This document shows positions 47,995 to 59,228 of a stretch of DNA of 64,000 nucleotides, one piece after another. This stretch comes from Pyrus communis (Eukaryota > Streptophyta > Magnoliopsida > Rosales > Rosaceae): NCBI RefSeq assembly GCF_963583255.1, contig NC_084810.1, positions 8,897,751 to 8,961,750 of the forward strand, given 5' to 3'. The translations under genes and the position numbers were made by a program. The notes under the pieces were generated by a model. It was not told the origin of the DNA, made no database searches, and saw nothing but the letters and a program-made list of their open reading frames with translations. Positions within the stretch are counted from its first letter, which is position 1. Each line of letters begins with the position of its first letter.

Positions 47995-50040
47995 AATTAA
48001 CGATCTAGGCCTATATTCGGAGTTTTCGGCCGCTGGACGACGACCGCATCTTTATTTTTTTATTGTTATTTTGAATTCTATACTAAAGAAGAAGCTCCTA
48101 AATCAGCACGGGGCCAAATCAGCAGCATGAGAACTGTACTAACCTGACGCCGGTGACTTTCTCATGGCTCCATAGGAGAAAAAAAAGGTCTGGGTCAATT
48201 TTCTAATAAATAGTAATAATTGAGGTTTTTTCGTCAAATGATAGAGCTTTTTATTAAATTTGTAATGAAATGTTTACATCATCTGCAATAATATTAAATA
48301 AAAATTCAGGGAAAAGCAAACCTCATCTATGACTACTTATATTCTGACTTACAAAAGAAGTCACTAAATGCGGCGCTCATTGCATCGACGAGGACATAAG
48401 AAAACTCAACGGACTCCATTTGTGTAGCTAATTGTAGAATTTAAAAAAATACTGCATTCAATTGACACATCAACGTCTCTCTCTATCTCTCCACGAAGCA
48501 TACATATCAAGGTAGATGAGTTTGCCTCTATTAGGCGGCGATAGACCCTACCTTCCCCTACCATGCTTCCCCAAGAACCCTTTTTCAGGATTCGGCAGGC
48601 CCGTAAAAAAGGATTGGGGTACTTCCCACCAAAAACCAAGGAAGGTAGCAGCAGGTAGCCCTACGTCCGTAGTCATAGCATGGGGGAGGGGTTCCTTAAT
48701 CTGCACTAAAACCAATAAAAATGTTTCCCAGATTGATATATGAAGCTAAATCGAGACCGAGATAGAGATAGGGATGCTCGTTGGCTTTTCGAGACAAATC
48801 ATAGGAATGGTGCTAATTCGCATGTTCCTTTTGGTCTTGTTTGGTTTCGAGGGCCTCCTCATCCCTTACTCGTTTTTTGAAAGTATTCATCTTGGATTTT
48901 TGTTTCCGTACACCCATTATAGAGGCTCTATTACAGAAAAGAAAGGGACGTGCCCTGTTGACCAACTGAAGAACATCCTTATAAAAGAATGAATGGGAAG
49001 CAGGCTCGGCCTATATTGCTAGAGTTATCTTTCTTCACCCCCTTCCCCCCCTCGCCGCCGCCGCCACATACTGCATGCTCTGCTCCCAAAATGCAGTGAG
49101 ACTTGCGAGGGGTTGGTTGGTCTGCAAAATCATGGGAAAGGCAAGCTAAGAGAAATAAAATAATATACTGGTGTTACCATATAATCTTATGAATCACTCG
49201 CAACACATTTTCTATGTCTCCTCCGTCTACAAGGTGAATAACTTAGCTTACAGCACTTCGTGTTGGCCACCACACCGGTTGGCTGGTACATTGGCCTTAC
49301 CCTAATAGGACCGAGATGAGAAGTATGACCCTTCGATTGGAAAGCCCCATATCTGACACATGGAGTGTGGCATTTACTTTTATAAAGTCCGTATAACTTC
49401 TAAAAAAAAAAAGATTCATTCTTAATGAATAAAGTACCATACAAAGAGTGCATTGCCCCCTTGAGTGAAGAAGAGAATGGCTTTGTATAGAAACCCTTGA
49501 GCCGAGTTCGTCGCTCCACTAGGCTCACCATTATTTCATTCTATTTATGGATTCAAGCTCAAAGGAACATATACATGGAGCTATGTCAACTTGCGTACAT
49601 CTTGTTGACAAAATGATCAAGTATACCACACCACGTCTATAACAGTAAAAATGAAACCAACAGTATAAAAAAGAAAAAAGTTTCGAAAACTGACAATATG
49701 AAGTGAAAGAGGCTTGCAAATTTTACAATGTCCTTTATAGACAAAATTTCGCCTCTATTCGGATGCTTGGAGTCGTTTAGGCTCTGTCCACCAGAACCAC
49801 TCTATCAATCCAAATTCTTAGCACCAGGAACTTGAATCTGGTGAACGTACAAGTATCTCTCTCAAGAAAAATATATTATAGTGATAGAGAAAAGATGAGG
49901 TTTTTCGTTGTTATGTTTTGTGTCGTTTTTGTTAAAGGATGAAAACCAAACATGTTTAATTTGAACTCGCCTGAGCCGAAGGCCATTTTTGACGTTTAAT
50001 ATATAGCTAGGCCCAAGTCCCGAACTTCTCTATGTGTAAT
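47995..50040. other. Intergenic segment with possible organelle-derived DNA (48510-49560)
   Basis: Part of this spacer between the two DUF3537 genes (about 48510-49560) has a more even base composition and wording unlike the surrounding AT-rich DNA, such as CTACCTTCCCCTACCATGC and GGAAGCAGGCTCGGCC. It reads like plant mitochondrial intergenic DNA. A 72-residue hydrophobic frame at 48774-48992 is not a family I recognise. The organelle origin is a guess from style only. Confidence 0.3.
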
Positions 50041-50066
50041 CCAATTTACTAAATCTTATTCACATA

Positions 50067-50198
50067 GGGAATTGTTAGGGAATTGTTATTAACACTTCAA
50101 AAATCTCATTTTACACTCCAAATTTTTTATATTAGGAAAGAAAAATACACTTGTGAGGAGTGTAGAATGAGATTTTTGGAGTACCAATAACACTTCCC
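50067..50198. mobile_element. Small MITE, 132 bp, 9-bp target duplication ATTCACATA
   Basis: GGGAATTGTTAGGGAATTG at the left and the inverse of GGGAAGTGTTATTGGTAC at the right; inner arms AAAAATCTCATTTTACACTC and GTGTAGAATGAGATTTTTGG pair. ATTCACATA is exact on both sides (50058-50066 and 50199-50207). It is the same family as 32562-32676 and lies about 315 bases upstream of DUF3537 copy 2. Confidence 0.8.
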
Positions 50199-50513
50199 AT
50201 TCACATAATCTTATAAATTAGTGTTGGAAAACCTTCTTTAATCAATGGGGGACAAAAGAACTAGGTTTAATTTCATTCAAACTTACAACAAAGACATTCT
50301 AAAGAAAAATCGCACATCACCTGACCTTGTGCAATATATAATCCACAATGGGTCGTTCCACAACATCATATCACTCACAAAACACAAACCTATTGTTTCC
50401 ACATTTCTCTGCAAACACTTTCTAAATATAACTCAAAACTCCCAAGCCAATCATGTTCTTCTTAAACTGGAAACCAAATTCAACCCTAAAAACAAAATTC
50501 ATCAAACCCCGAT

Positions 50514-53496
50514 ATGAGAAACGAAGTCATGGAGGGCTTGTTAAACCCGAACAACAAGACAAGCGCAGGGCTAGGACGCTGTGTTTCACACGTACAAGAC
50601 GAACTGAAGAGCTTTAGATCGTACGTACGATGGATGTGTGTGGACCAATCTAATGCATGGAGGGCATGCATTTCTTGGTCCATATTCATCTTGTTTGCAA
50701 TCGTTGTTCCTGCCATTTCCCACTTTGTGTTCACATGTGCATCATGCGATGGCAAGCACAAGAGACCTTATGATGGTGTAGTGCAATTGTCTTTGAGTAG
50801 CGTCGCAACGGTATCGTTTCTGTGCCTGTCATGGTTTGTGAGGAAGTTTGGGCTCCGGAGGTTCTTGTTTTTCGATAAGCTTTATAATGAGAGCGAGACG
50901 GTCAGGAGGGAATACACACAACAGCTCAATGTGAGTTATTTAATTAATTCAAAATTTCCATTGATTTTTGTTTTCTAATGGGTATTAATTTTTTTCACAA
51001 TTTGTTTTACTAATATGAATTGTGCTTAGAATGGAAATTAAGATTAGGGTTTAGTTTTTGAGAAGAAAATGATTAGATACAAAACCACCCAATCTGAAAA
51101 GCAGTATATCAATAGAAACTATGTAGAAATTCATCACCATAATAATTAAGGAACCCTAAGAAAACTAACCCTTGCATCGAAAGACACCAAAAGTTAACAT
51201 TATGAAACTATAGAATTTGATTCAATGTAAAACAATGAGTAGAAATTAAACTAATAAGCGGGGTTAGGGCGAAACCAGGCTTTTACATAGATGTGGACTG
51301 GGCAGACTCGATGAGTTCAGTTGAACATAGAAGATACATGTCGTTGGGTTTCTGTAAAATGTAAATAGCTCTATTAACATTTTTTTTTTTCACTACGCGA
51401 AAAGTAGACTACAAGGTAGGTACGTAATTGTAGGTAGGTACGTAATTGTATCTTCTTTCTTTGTTTCTCAAAGTCACACATATATTGTTCCTTGTAGAGA
51501 TCATTGAAGATTCTGTGCATCTTTGTAATGCCATGCTTTGCCGCGGAGAGTGTATATAAGATTTGGTGGTACGCATCTAGAGCCTCGCAAATGCCTTTTC
51601 TGGGCAATGTTTACGTAAGTGACATGGTAGCGTGTACGCTGGAGTTGTGCTCGTGGTTGTATCGTACAACTGTGTTTTTCCTCGTGTGCGTTCTGTTCCG
51701 TCTGATATGCTACCTCCAAATCCTACGGCTCCAAGACTTTGCCACTGTGTTCCAAGAGCAATCTGATGTCGGGTCAGTGTTGTCCGAGCACCTTAGGATC
51801 CGGAGGCACTTAACAATCATAAGTCATAGATACCGACGTTTCATCCTATGGTCATTGATCTTGGTCACGGGCAGCCAATTTTCCTTGTTGCTCATCACAA
51901 CCAGGGCTAGTGCCACTGCCAATCTTGATGTTTATAGATCCGGTGAACTTGCGGTATGCCTTCTTTTCCAGTTTTCACGGGTTGATTTGTATAGCATCAG
52001 AATCCGTAGAGGATCCATTTTAATGTTTGTTCAGTTCCTTTTCAAGAAGAGAAAGGACTAATTTGGTTATGAGTGAGAGAGATGAAAATCAACTGGGTTA
52101 CTTCCAGCCTCAGAGAATCATTTTATGAACAAAAACTAATCTCAGTGATGACGTTTTATTTTTTTGGGTACAGCTATGCTCCATAACTTTAGTCACTGGA
52201 GTCCTCATCTTACTGCGCAGTGCAACCAAAATCACACACAAGGCCCAAGCAGTCACATGCCTTGCTACAAAGTGGCATGTTTGCGCCACACTGGAGTCCT
52301 TTGATGCAAATGAAGGAGATTCTCCGCCGCCTGATGAGACCGGGAATGGCCGAGTGGTTTCTGGTGCCAGTAGTGACAGAGAATCAGACAGTGATTTGGC
52401 AAGTGATGATCAAGATGAACTGGAAAACGCCAAGTTTGTTCCATCATATGCATATAGTACAATCTCTTATCAAAAGAGACAAGCTCTAGGTAAGCCAGCC
52501 TAATTAAATAGCACATATCCATGTCATTAACAACTTTTATTCATTGATTAGTTTGCATTGATCAGAAATTATAGTAAAGAATGGAATCACAAGAATCCTC
52601 TAGATGATGGGATGGAGAAAATAATGTTTAATAGTTTACATAGAGATTTTGACCATGGAAGGGGCGTCGTTCTTGAATCAAGGTTCTAAAAATGCTAGGC
52701 GCTAGTCGGGCTGCAGCCTAGGGCCTAGCGGCTAGGCGGGGCCTAGGCGGGCGTGTGGACGGACTAGGTGGATTTAAGTAAATCTATCATATTTCGTGTA
52801 AATAAGTGTCTTTTTATACTTAGATTATATATAATTACATCATAAACTACAAAATAGAGTGATATATATATTATGAAGTATTGGAACATAATGAAAACAT
52901 GGGGAACAAACATATAATGTCTGTTCATTTAAGTATTCAACAAGTCTATTACAATTTATTGAAAAAAATAAAATACAAAATGAAAGTTATCTATTTTTTG
53001 TCTAAGTGAGTCGCAACCTAGGTGGGTAACCTTGGATTTTAGCTTTCCCCCGATCAACCACCTAGTCTAGGCTGGCGCCTCAGCAGGTCTAAGTGCTATT
53101 TCTTAATTTTCAAACGTCCAAGCATTAATCGGGACGGTGGCTAGCCGCCTAGTGCCTAGGCGAAGATTTTTAGAACAGTGTCTTGAATAAAGAACAAACC
53201 GTCGATAAGTCTTAGATAATGTGTTGATGACATTTAGTTAACAAAATGCGGCAACATGTTATATATCGACACATGCATTTTTATTACCCCGCATGTTCTA
53301 TGCACATTAGTTTTTGTATCGCTTAGTTTGATGATATTGAATATTGATTGTTGTTGCAGTGACATATCTGGAGAATAATAGAGCTGGTATTACTATATAC
53401 GGATTTACATTGGACAGGAGTACACTCCACACCATATTTATGCTTGAGCTATCATTGATTCTTTGGTTGTTGGGTAAAACAGTTGGAATTTCTTGA
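50514..53496 (+). CDS. DUF3537 seven-helix membrane protein (plant gustatory-receptor-like), copy 2
   Basis: Exons 50514-50930, 51498-51953, 52174-52489 and 53360-53496 give 441 residues. Exons 2 (456 bp) and 4 (137 bp) have exactly the same lengths as in copy 1 and intron phases are identical, so the pair arose by tandem duplication. The N-terminal motif is DELKSFRSYVRWMCVDQSNAW. Seven hydrophobic segments occur at the same relative places. The loop before helix 7 has changed most: it is Ser/Asp-rich (SDRESDSDLASDDQDELEN) and longer by four codons than in copy 1. It keeps PSYAYSTISYQKRQAL and ends LLGKTVGIS. Intron 3 carries a hAT-like MITE. No frame breaks. Family knowledge as for copy 1; whether the two copies differ in expression or ligand cannot be told from sequence. 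Confidence 0.9.
52679..53180. mobile_element. hAT-like MITE, 502 bp, in intron 3 of DUF3537 copy 2
   Basis: Left end CAAGGTTCTAAAAATGC and right end the inverse of CACTGTTCTAAAAATC. TCTTGAAT flanks both sides (52671-52678 and 53181-53188), an 8-bp duplication as for hAT elements. Subterminal GCCTAGGCGG/GCTAGGCGC motifs are numerous at both ends; the middle is AT-rich. Confidence 0.82.
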
Positions 53497-54186
53497 GACA
53501 ATAGTCCAACAGCGACTGTGTAGGATTGTGTATTATTGCAACCCAATGGAGTTTTGGAAAAATATAGGGTTTTGGAATTTGGAGGGTGCATTTAGGAGAT
53601 GTATATATTTGGTCTCATATAATATTTCCATTAGTTTTCACTACTATATTTAAATCTCCCCTTATAGTTGTTCTCTTACTTCTCTTTAATTTGTACGTCG
53701 TAATTATAATTGTATTGTAATAGTGAGGAAAACAAGTCAGGGTGGAGTAAATGAATGACTAGCTAGGAGGAAGTAGATTAGAAGAGAGAAGCCACCAGGA
53801 AATTGAGAGCCTCCATCAAGAGAAATTATGTCGAACGTGGACCAGACTACGCATGTCTTTTTTAGTCGTTCGTCTCCTTGTAAAAGTGAAGGACAATTTT
53901 TTTTATCCTTAGTTGAGAAAATTGGAAAAATAGCAATGTAATATCAAATAGAAACTTTCACGAACTATTTCGCATTGAGCTGTGCATCGTGGATTCATGT
54001 AGTTACAAGCTTATCATGTAGAAGAACTTTTCAAGCTTTGTATTGACAAAAGTATTAATTCTGCCGTGAGGTTTAGAGAGAAAGCTCCTCCTTTTCTCTA
54101 GAAACTCACTTTCCCTTGCCTCACTCACCACCGCCGACCCCGTTGCCTGTTTGAGAGTCGGTGACATGATATTCCGACGTTCATCG

Positions 54187-54567
54187 TGTTGAAATGAATG
54201 AATCTTAGATTGTTTTTAATGCTAACAGAAGTCGAAGGAGAAGATAATGAGAATAAAGAAGGGTTTCTTCACACACTCTGCAAGTCTTAGAGGTGCATTT
54301 TCTTTTTAGATATATATGAGCACTCACTCTCTCACACAAGTCGTGAGATGAGGAATAAAACAGTAATTGTGACTGTTGGATCCATTCACACTCCTAGCTT
54401 AGATCACAGCCACACATCTATTTTGTAATAACAAAGAAAGAATCCACATGGCTCTCATGGCCTTTACAAACCAAAACTTTACACTTGGTAATTAATCACA
54501 AGTGGATACACCAATTTAATCATAAACAGACTTATTCCAAAATTAGCTCACAACTTATAATTCAACA
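54187..54567 (-). repeat. 3' LTR of the Copia element (381 bp)
   Basis: On the plus strand it reads TGTTGAAATGAATG to AATTCAACA. CATCG precedes it (54182-54186). The polypurine tract AAAAGGGAG (read on minus) directly borders it at about 54568-54576. The pol frame stops inside this LTR (TAA at 54555-54557). Confidence 0.95.
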
Positions 54568-57113
54568 CTCCCTTTTAAGTTTTGAGCTGATTTCACACCA
54601 AGCAAATCTCTGAGATAGTTGAACCGATCCTTGGTTAGAGCCTTAGTAAAGATGTCTGCAACTTGTTCATTAGTTGGGCAATACAGTAGATCAATTACTC
54701 CTTCTTGTAGTGCATCCTTAATGAAATGATACCTTCTGTCGATATGCTTGGTTTTCTGATGGAACACTGGATTCTTGGTGATTGCAATTGCTGCTGTATT
54801 ATCACAGTACATTGGTGTTGCTTCAGTTTGTAACTCACCAAAGTCTGCAAGAACAAACCTAAGCCAAATGGCTTGAGCAGTTGCCTCAGAAGCACTAATA
54901 TACTCAGCTTCTGCAGTGGAGAGAGCTACACAGTTTTGTTTTACTGAAGCCCATGAGAACACACCGCTGCCAAAGGAGAAAGCATATCCAGAGGTGCTTT
55001 TGCTGTCATCAATGGATCCTCCCCAATCACTGTCACAAAAACCAATTAACATTTCTTTCTTTCCCTTCACATACTCCAAACCGTAATCCAGAGTACCTTT
55101 AATGTATCTCAACACTCTTTTTGCAGTACCAAGATGTTTATTTGTGGGACAGTGCATGAATCGTGCAAGGAGACTGGTAGCATACATTATATCTGGTCGA
55201 GTAGCTGTAAGATATAGCAAGCTTCCTACAATTCTTCTATATTGTTCCTCACTTGCTGGTCCACTGCCATCATTTTTTCCTAGCTTGTCTGATAAAACAA
55301 GAGGTGTAGCAGTAGATTTGGACTCACTTAAACCAAATTTGTTCAACAGAGAATCATCATACTTTCTTTGGTGTATAAAGATGCTAGAGTGAGTTTGAAT
55401 AATTCCCATGCCAAGGAAATGATGAAGAAGACCCAAATCAGTCATTTCATACTTGATCATCATATCCTCCTTGAATTCCTTTAACATCACAATGCTATTT
55501 CCAGTGTACACTATGTCATCTACATAGATTGAAACAATCAGAATCTCATCTCCCCTTGCTTTGATGTAGAGAGTTGCCTCACTTAGACTTTTCATGAAAC
55601 CACACTGTGAAAAATAGGTATCAATCTCTCCATACCAGGCTCTGGGTGCCTGTTTGAGACCATAGAGAGCTTTATGGAGTTTGTATACTTTATCTTCTTT
55701 TCCCGTGATAACAAATCCATCAGGTTGCTCTACATATACTTCCTCTTCCAGAACACCATTCAGAAAAGCGGATTTGACATCGAGTTGATAGAGTTTCCAA
55801 CTCTTTTGTGCAGCCAAAGCAATGAGAGTTCGGATTGTATCCAACCTAGCAACCGGAGCAAATGTCTCATTGTAGTCTATTCCTGGTTTCTGAGCATATC
55901 CTTTTGCAACAAGCCTTGCCTTATTCTTTTGCACAGTTCCATCAAGGTTGAGTTTGGTTTTAAACACCCATTTAACTCCAATTATAGGCTTGTCAGATGG
56001 TCGATCTACTAGTTCCCAAGTTGCATTTTTCTCAATCATGGAAAGCTCATCTTTCATAGCTTTCATCCAAGATTCATCTTCTGCAGCATCTTCATACTTC
56101 TCAGGTTCCATAATGCACAGGTTGCATTGAGCAAGTACATCACTCAGATTTCTCCATTTTAATGGAGTATGATCAATCGCTTGTGAATCTCTTGTACTTT
56201 CACATGATCTACTAGAGGATTCAGTAGATTGGACTTGAGGAGTAACCGGTGCATTATCAGTATCACTTGGTATTTCTGTCAAACTTCTAGATGGCAAAGT
56301 ATTAGAGGCTGGGGTCTCAACCTCTGTGAATGCACTGCTTGGTGACTCACCAGACTGCCCTCCATAATTGAACATAGACACATGTTTCTCTGTGCTTTCC
56401 TGCCAATTCCAACTTGAATCTTCATCAAACACAACGTCTCTTGACAGTATTACCCTTTTAGAAAGTGGATCAAAGACCCTATAACCTTTCTCACACTTTG
56501 CATAGCCAATAAAAACTCCCTTTAGACTCTTAGCTTCTAATTTGTGCCTTAATTCAGCTGGGGTATGAACATAACAAACTGAGCCAAAAATCTTCAAATG
56601 TGCAATACCCGGTTTCCTTCCACTGTAAGCTTCAAAGGGGGTTATGTTATCAAGAGACCTGGTAGGACATCGATTCAGAATGTACACTGCAGTATGCACA
56701 GCTTCTGCCCACATATAATAGGGCATTCCTTTATCGTGTAGCATAGACTTGGCCATTTCAACCACGGTTCTGTTTTTCCTTTCCACCACTCCATTTTGCT
56801 GTGGAGTGTATGCAAGAGAAAGTTGCCTTTGAATGCCTTCTGTATCACAGAACTGATTGAACTCAGTAGACAAGAACTCCCCTCCTCTGTCACTCCTCAG
56901 ACATTTCACCCTTAAACCAGTTTGTAACTCAGTCATTGCTTTGAATTTCTTGAAGCAGGAGAAGGCCTCAGATTTATATTTAAGAAAGTATACCCAGATC
57001 ATTCGTGTTGCATCATCCACAAGCAACATAAAGTATTTGTTTCCTCCAGTGGATTCATTTCTCATTGGTCCACATAGATCAACATGGATCAATTCGAGTG
57101 AAGCACCAGCTCT
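54555..57113 (-). CDS. Copia pol: integrase core, reverse transcriptase, RNase H
   Basis: Continuous frame after the stop codon at 57114-57116. It starts with the integrase catalytic core: Asp in HVDLCGPM, Asp in RSDRGGEF, Glu in [10 protein letters not shown]. Next come the integrase C-terminal region and the reverse transcriptase ([38 protein letters not shown], and YVDD in SIYVDDIVY). RNase H follows, with [15 protein letters not shown] and LSTAEAEYI. It ends NLKGSVEL; the final codons lie across the polypurine tract and into the 3' LTR. It has no credible ATG at the boundary (first internal Met in CGPM), so it would be made only as a continuation of the upstream frame. Confidence 0.92.
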   Translation of the reverse strand, partial: RAGASLELIHVDLCGPMRNESTGGNKYFMLLVDDATRMIWVYFLKYKSEAFSCFKKFKAMTELQTGLRVKCLRSDRGGEFLSTEFNQFCDTEGIQRQLSLAYTPQQNGVVERKNRTVVEMAKSMLHDKGMPYYMWAEAVHTAVYILNRCPTRSLDNITPFEAYSGRKPGIAHLKIFGSVCYVHTPAELRHKLEAKSLKGVFIGYAKCEKGYRVFDPLSKRVILSRDVVFDEDSSWNWQESTEKHVSMFNYGGQSGESPSSAFTEVETPASNTLPSRSLTEIPSDTDNAPVTPQVQSTESSSRSCESTRDSQAIDHTPLKWRNLSDVLAQCNLCIMEPEKYEDAAEDESWMKAMKDELSMIEKNATWELVDRPSDKPIIGVKWVFKTKLNLDGTVQKNKARLVAKGYAQKPGIDYNETFAPVARLDTIRTLIALAAQKSWKLYQLDVKSAFLNGVLEEEVYVEQPDGFVITGKEDKVYKLHKALYGLKQAPRAWYGEIDTYFSQCGFMKSLSEATLYIKARGDEILIVSIYVDDIVYTGNSIVMLKEFKEDMMIKYEMTDLGLLHHFLGMGIIQTHSSIFIHQRKYDDSLLNKFGLSESKSTATPLVLSDKLGKNDGSGPASEEQYRRIVGSLLYLTATRPDIMYATSLLARFMHCPTNKHLGTAKRVLRYIKGTLDYGLEYVKGKKEMLIGFCDSDWGGSIDDSKSTSGYAFSFGSGVFSWASVKQNCVALSTAEAEYISASEATAQAIWLRFVLADFGELQTEATPMYCDNTAAIAITKNPVFHQKTKHIDRRYHFIKDALQEGVIDLLYCPTNEQVADIFTKALTKDRFNYLRDLLGVKSAQNLKGSVEL

Positions 57114-58748
57114 TTATGCTTGACCACTAGGGAAACTTTCTCTGTGCTGTTTACCATATTGACAACCTTCACAGACTCTATCATGCTCTTCTAGATCTGG
57201 TAATCCATGAACCATGTCTTTTTCCTTCAATTGTTTGATTCCACCAAAGTTCAGGTGGCCAAGTCTTCTGTGCCAAGTCCGGGCACAGTTAGCAAAACTG
57301 AGCTTCAACACAAGTTGCTTTTCAGGACTTAGAGATAGGGGATAACATCTGTTTCCTCTCATCTTCACACTGATAATTTGACATTCCAGAGAAGGGCCAT
57401 CAAAGACAGTACACATACCTCCACCAAACGCAAGATAATATCCGTGCTCATCCATTTGTCCTACACTAAGTAGATTCTCCTTTAAACCAGGTAAGTACAT
57501 GACTTCTCTGATATATTTCTTCCCTCTGTTAGTTTCAATTTCCAGTGATCCCATTCCTGCCACATTCACTAACACTCCAGTTGGCATTTGAACTTTCCCT
57601 GCAACATTAGTCTTCACATCAACAAGAAGATCAACATTTCCTGTCATATGGTTGCTGTAGCCACTATCAATATACCATTCTCCATTAATCTTTGTTTTAG
57701 CAACAACACAATTTGCATAAAATAGATTTCCAGACACCTCCATTTGATTTGCACAGTTAGCTTTCTGAACAGCTTTTCCAACAGTACATTCTTTTGCCCA
57801 GTGCCCAAATCTGTCACAGTTATAGCACTTAGATTTTCCCTTATATCGACATTCACCATAATGAAATTTAGAGCATACTTTGCACTGAGGTTTTGTACCC
57901 TCTTGACCCATGTTTTGAAAAGAAGTACTATTCTGTGCAACATTAAGATTTGGCTTTTGTTGAAACTTGGGTTTTGAATCCCACTTCCTGCCTTTCTGAT
58001 TATAATTTCTCTGTGACTTAAATGTGTTTGACTGAGCATACCCTCGATTCTGTCCTTTTGAATTAACAGTAAGAGAAGAGAATGCTCTCTCAGTTGCATC
58101 AGAGGAGTACAAATCAAACCTCTGCTCTTGACTCTTCAAAATGGCTATTACTTCTTGTAGCTCAACAGATTCTAAACATTTGGTGTTTTCTATCACTAAA
58201 CATATCGGATCATACATTTTAGTGAGACTAATTAACACCTTCTGAACTAACCTCTCATTCAAAAGGATTTCACCAAACGTCTTCATTTGATTTATCAGAT
58301 CATTCAAGCGAGTTAAATACCCAGACAAGGATTCATCATCACGCATTCTAGTGTATTCAAATTCTCTTCTAAGATTTTGAAGTTTCACAGATCTTACCTG
58401 ATCTCCACCATGATATTTGCCATATAACAGATCCCAGGCCACTTTTGCCGAGTCTGCATTTGCGATTCGGGGGCAGATCTGATCGGAGACAGCATTTTGG
58501 ATTATGCCGAGGGCTTTTGCATCTTTCATGAAGATTGCAGCCATTTTCTCATCATCGTCACCATCATAATCAGATTTTTCATCTGTCTTCACCTTCTTCT
58601 TCTTCGAGTCGGGAGTCGTAATCCCTTTCTCCACCATACTCCATAGCCCATGCGACTTGAAGATAGTGACCATTTTAATCCTCCAGAACTCATAGTTCTC
58701 ACCGGAGAAAATTGGAGTCCTTACTTCAGCACTTCCAGATCCAGCCAT
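57114..58748 (-). CDS. Copia gag-protease and integrase zinc-binding region
   Basis: 544 residues from the ATG at 58748 (MAGSGSAEV) to a TAA at 57114-57116. The Gag (UBN2-type) segment includes YEFWRIKMVTIFKSHGLW. A CCHC zinc knuckle lies at about 308-321 (CYNCDRFGHWAKEC), preceded by a second Cys-rich stretch. The aspartic protease motif is WYIDSGYSNHM (DSG at about 361). The GAG-pre-integrase zinc finger follows (WHRRLGHLNFGG, CEGCQYGK). The frame ends in FPSGQA just where other Copia elements run on into the integrase core, so the stop interrupts one polyprotein. Either a recent mutation or translational readthrough is possible; the first is more likely. Confidence 0.92.
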   Translation of the reverse strand: MAGSGSAEVRTPIFSGENYEFWRIKMVTIFKSHGLWSMVEKGITTPDSKKKKVKTDEKSDYDGDDDEKMAAIFMKDAKALGIIQNAVSDQICPRIANADSAKVAWDLLYGKYHGGDQVRSVKLQNLRREFEYTRMRDDESLSGYLTRLNDLINQMKTFGEILLNERLVQKVLISLTKMYDPICLVIENTKCLESVELQEVIAILKSQEQRFDLYSSDATERAFSSLTVNSKGQNRGYAQSNTFKSQRNYNQKGRKWDSKPKFQQKPNLNVAQNSTSFQNMGQEGTKPQCKVCSKFHYGECRYKGKSKCYNCDRFGHWAKECTVGKAVQKANCANQMEVSGNLFYANCVVAKTKINGEWYIDSGYSNHMTGNVDLLVDVKTNVAGKVQMPTGVLVNVAGMGSLEIETNRGKKYIREVMYLPGLKENLLSVGQMDEHGYYLAFGGGMCTVFDGPSLECQIISVKMRGNRCYPLSLSPEKQLVLKLSFANCARTWHRRLGHLNFGGIKQLKEKDMVHGLPDLEEHDRVCEGCQYGKQHRESFPSGQA

Positions 58749-58842
58749 CGCAAGCTTGTGTGAACCCAGAAAACACAACGCTAGTGATGCTTCAATTTAC
58801 AGTGCACGCCCAGTTTTTAATCGGAACTTGGCTCTGAGGCCA

Positions 58843-59223
58843 TGTTGAAATGAATGAATCTTAGATTGTTTTTAATGCTAACAGAAGTCGAAGGAGAAGA
58901 TAATGAGAATAAAGAAGGGTTTCTTCACACACTCTGCAAGTCTCAGAGGTGCATTTTCTTTTTAGATATATATGAGCACTCACTCTCTCACACAAGTCGT
59001 GAGATGAGGAATAAAACAGTAATTGTGACTGTTGGATCCATTCACACTCCTAGCTTAGATCACAGCCACACATCTATTTTGTAATAACAAAGAAAGAATC
59101 CACATGGCTCTCATGGCCTTTACAAACCAAAACTTTACACTTGGTAATTAATCACAAGTGGATACACCAATTTAATCATAAACAGACTTATTCCAAAATT
59201 AGCTCACAACTTATAATTCAACA
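58843..59223 (-). repeat. 5' LTR of the Copia element (381 bp)
   Basis: Same length and nearly the same sequence as 54187-54567. The right-hand flank CATCG at 59224-59228 completes the target duplication. The primer-binding site abuts its inner border at about 58831-58842. Confidence 0.95.
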
Positions 59224-59228
59224 CATCG

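Larger units (their letters stand above)
54187..59223 (-). mobile_element. Copia retrotransposon, near-complete and very young
   Basis: 5,037 bp with two 381-bp LTRs that differ at one position I could find (54288 T versus 58944 C). CATCG flanks both sides exactly (54182-54186 and 59224-59228). On the minus strand, TGGCCTCAGAGC abuts the 5' LTR as primer-binding site, a variant of the usual methionine-tRNA match TGGTATCAGAGC. Domain order is Gag, protease, integrase, reverse transcriptase, RNase H, which defines Ty1/Copia. One stop codon at 57114-57116 divides the polyprotein. Near-identical LTRs imply recent insertion. The element sits in a CT-rich segment that continues at 59229. Confidence 0.96.
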
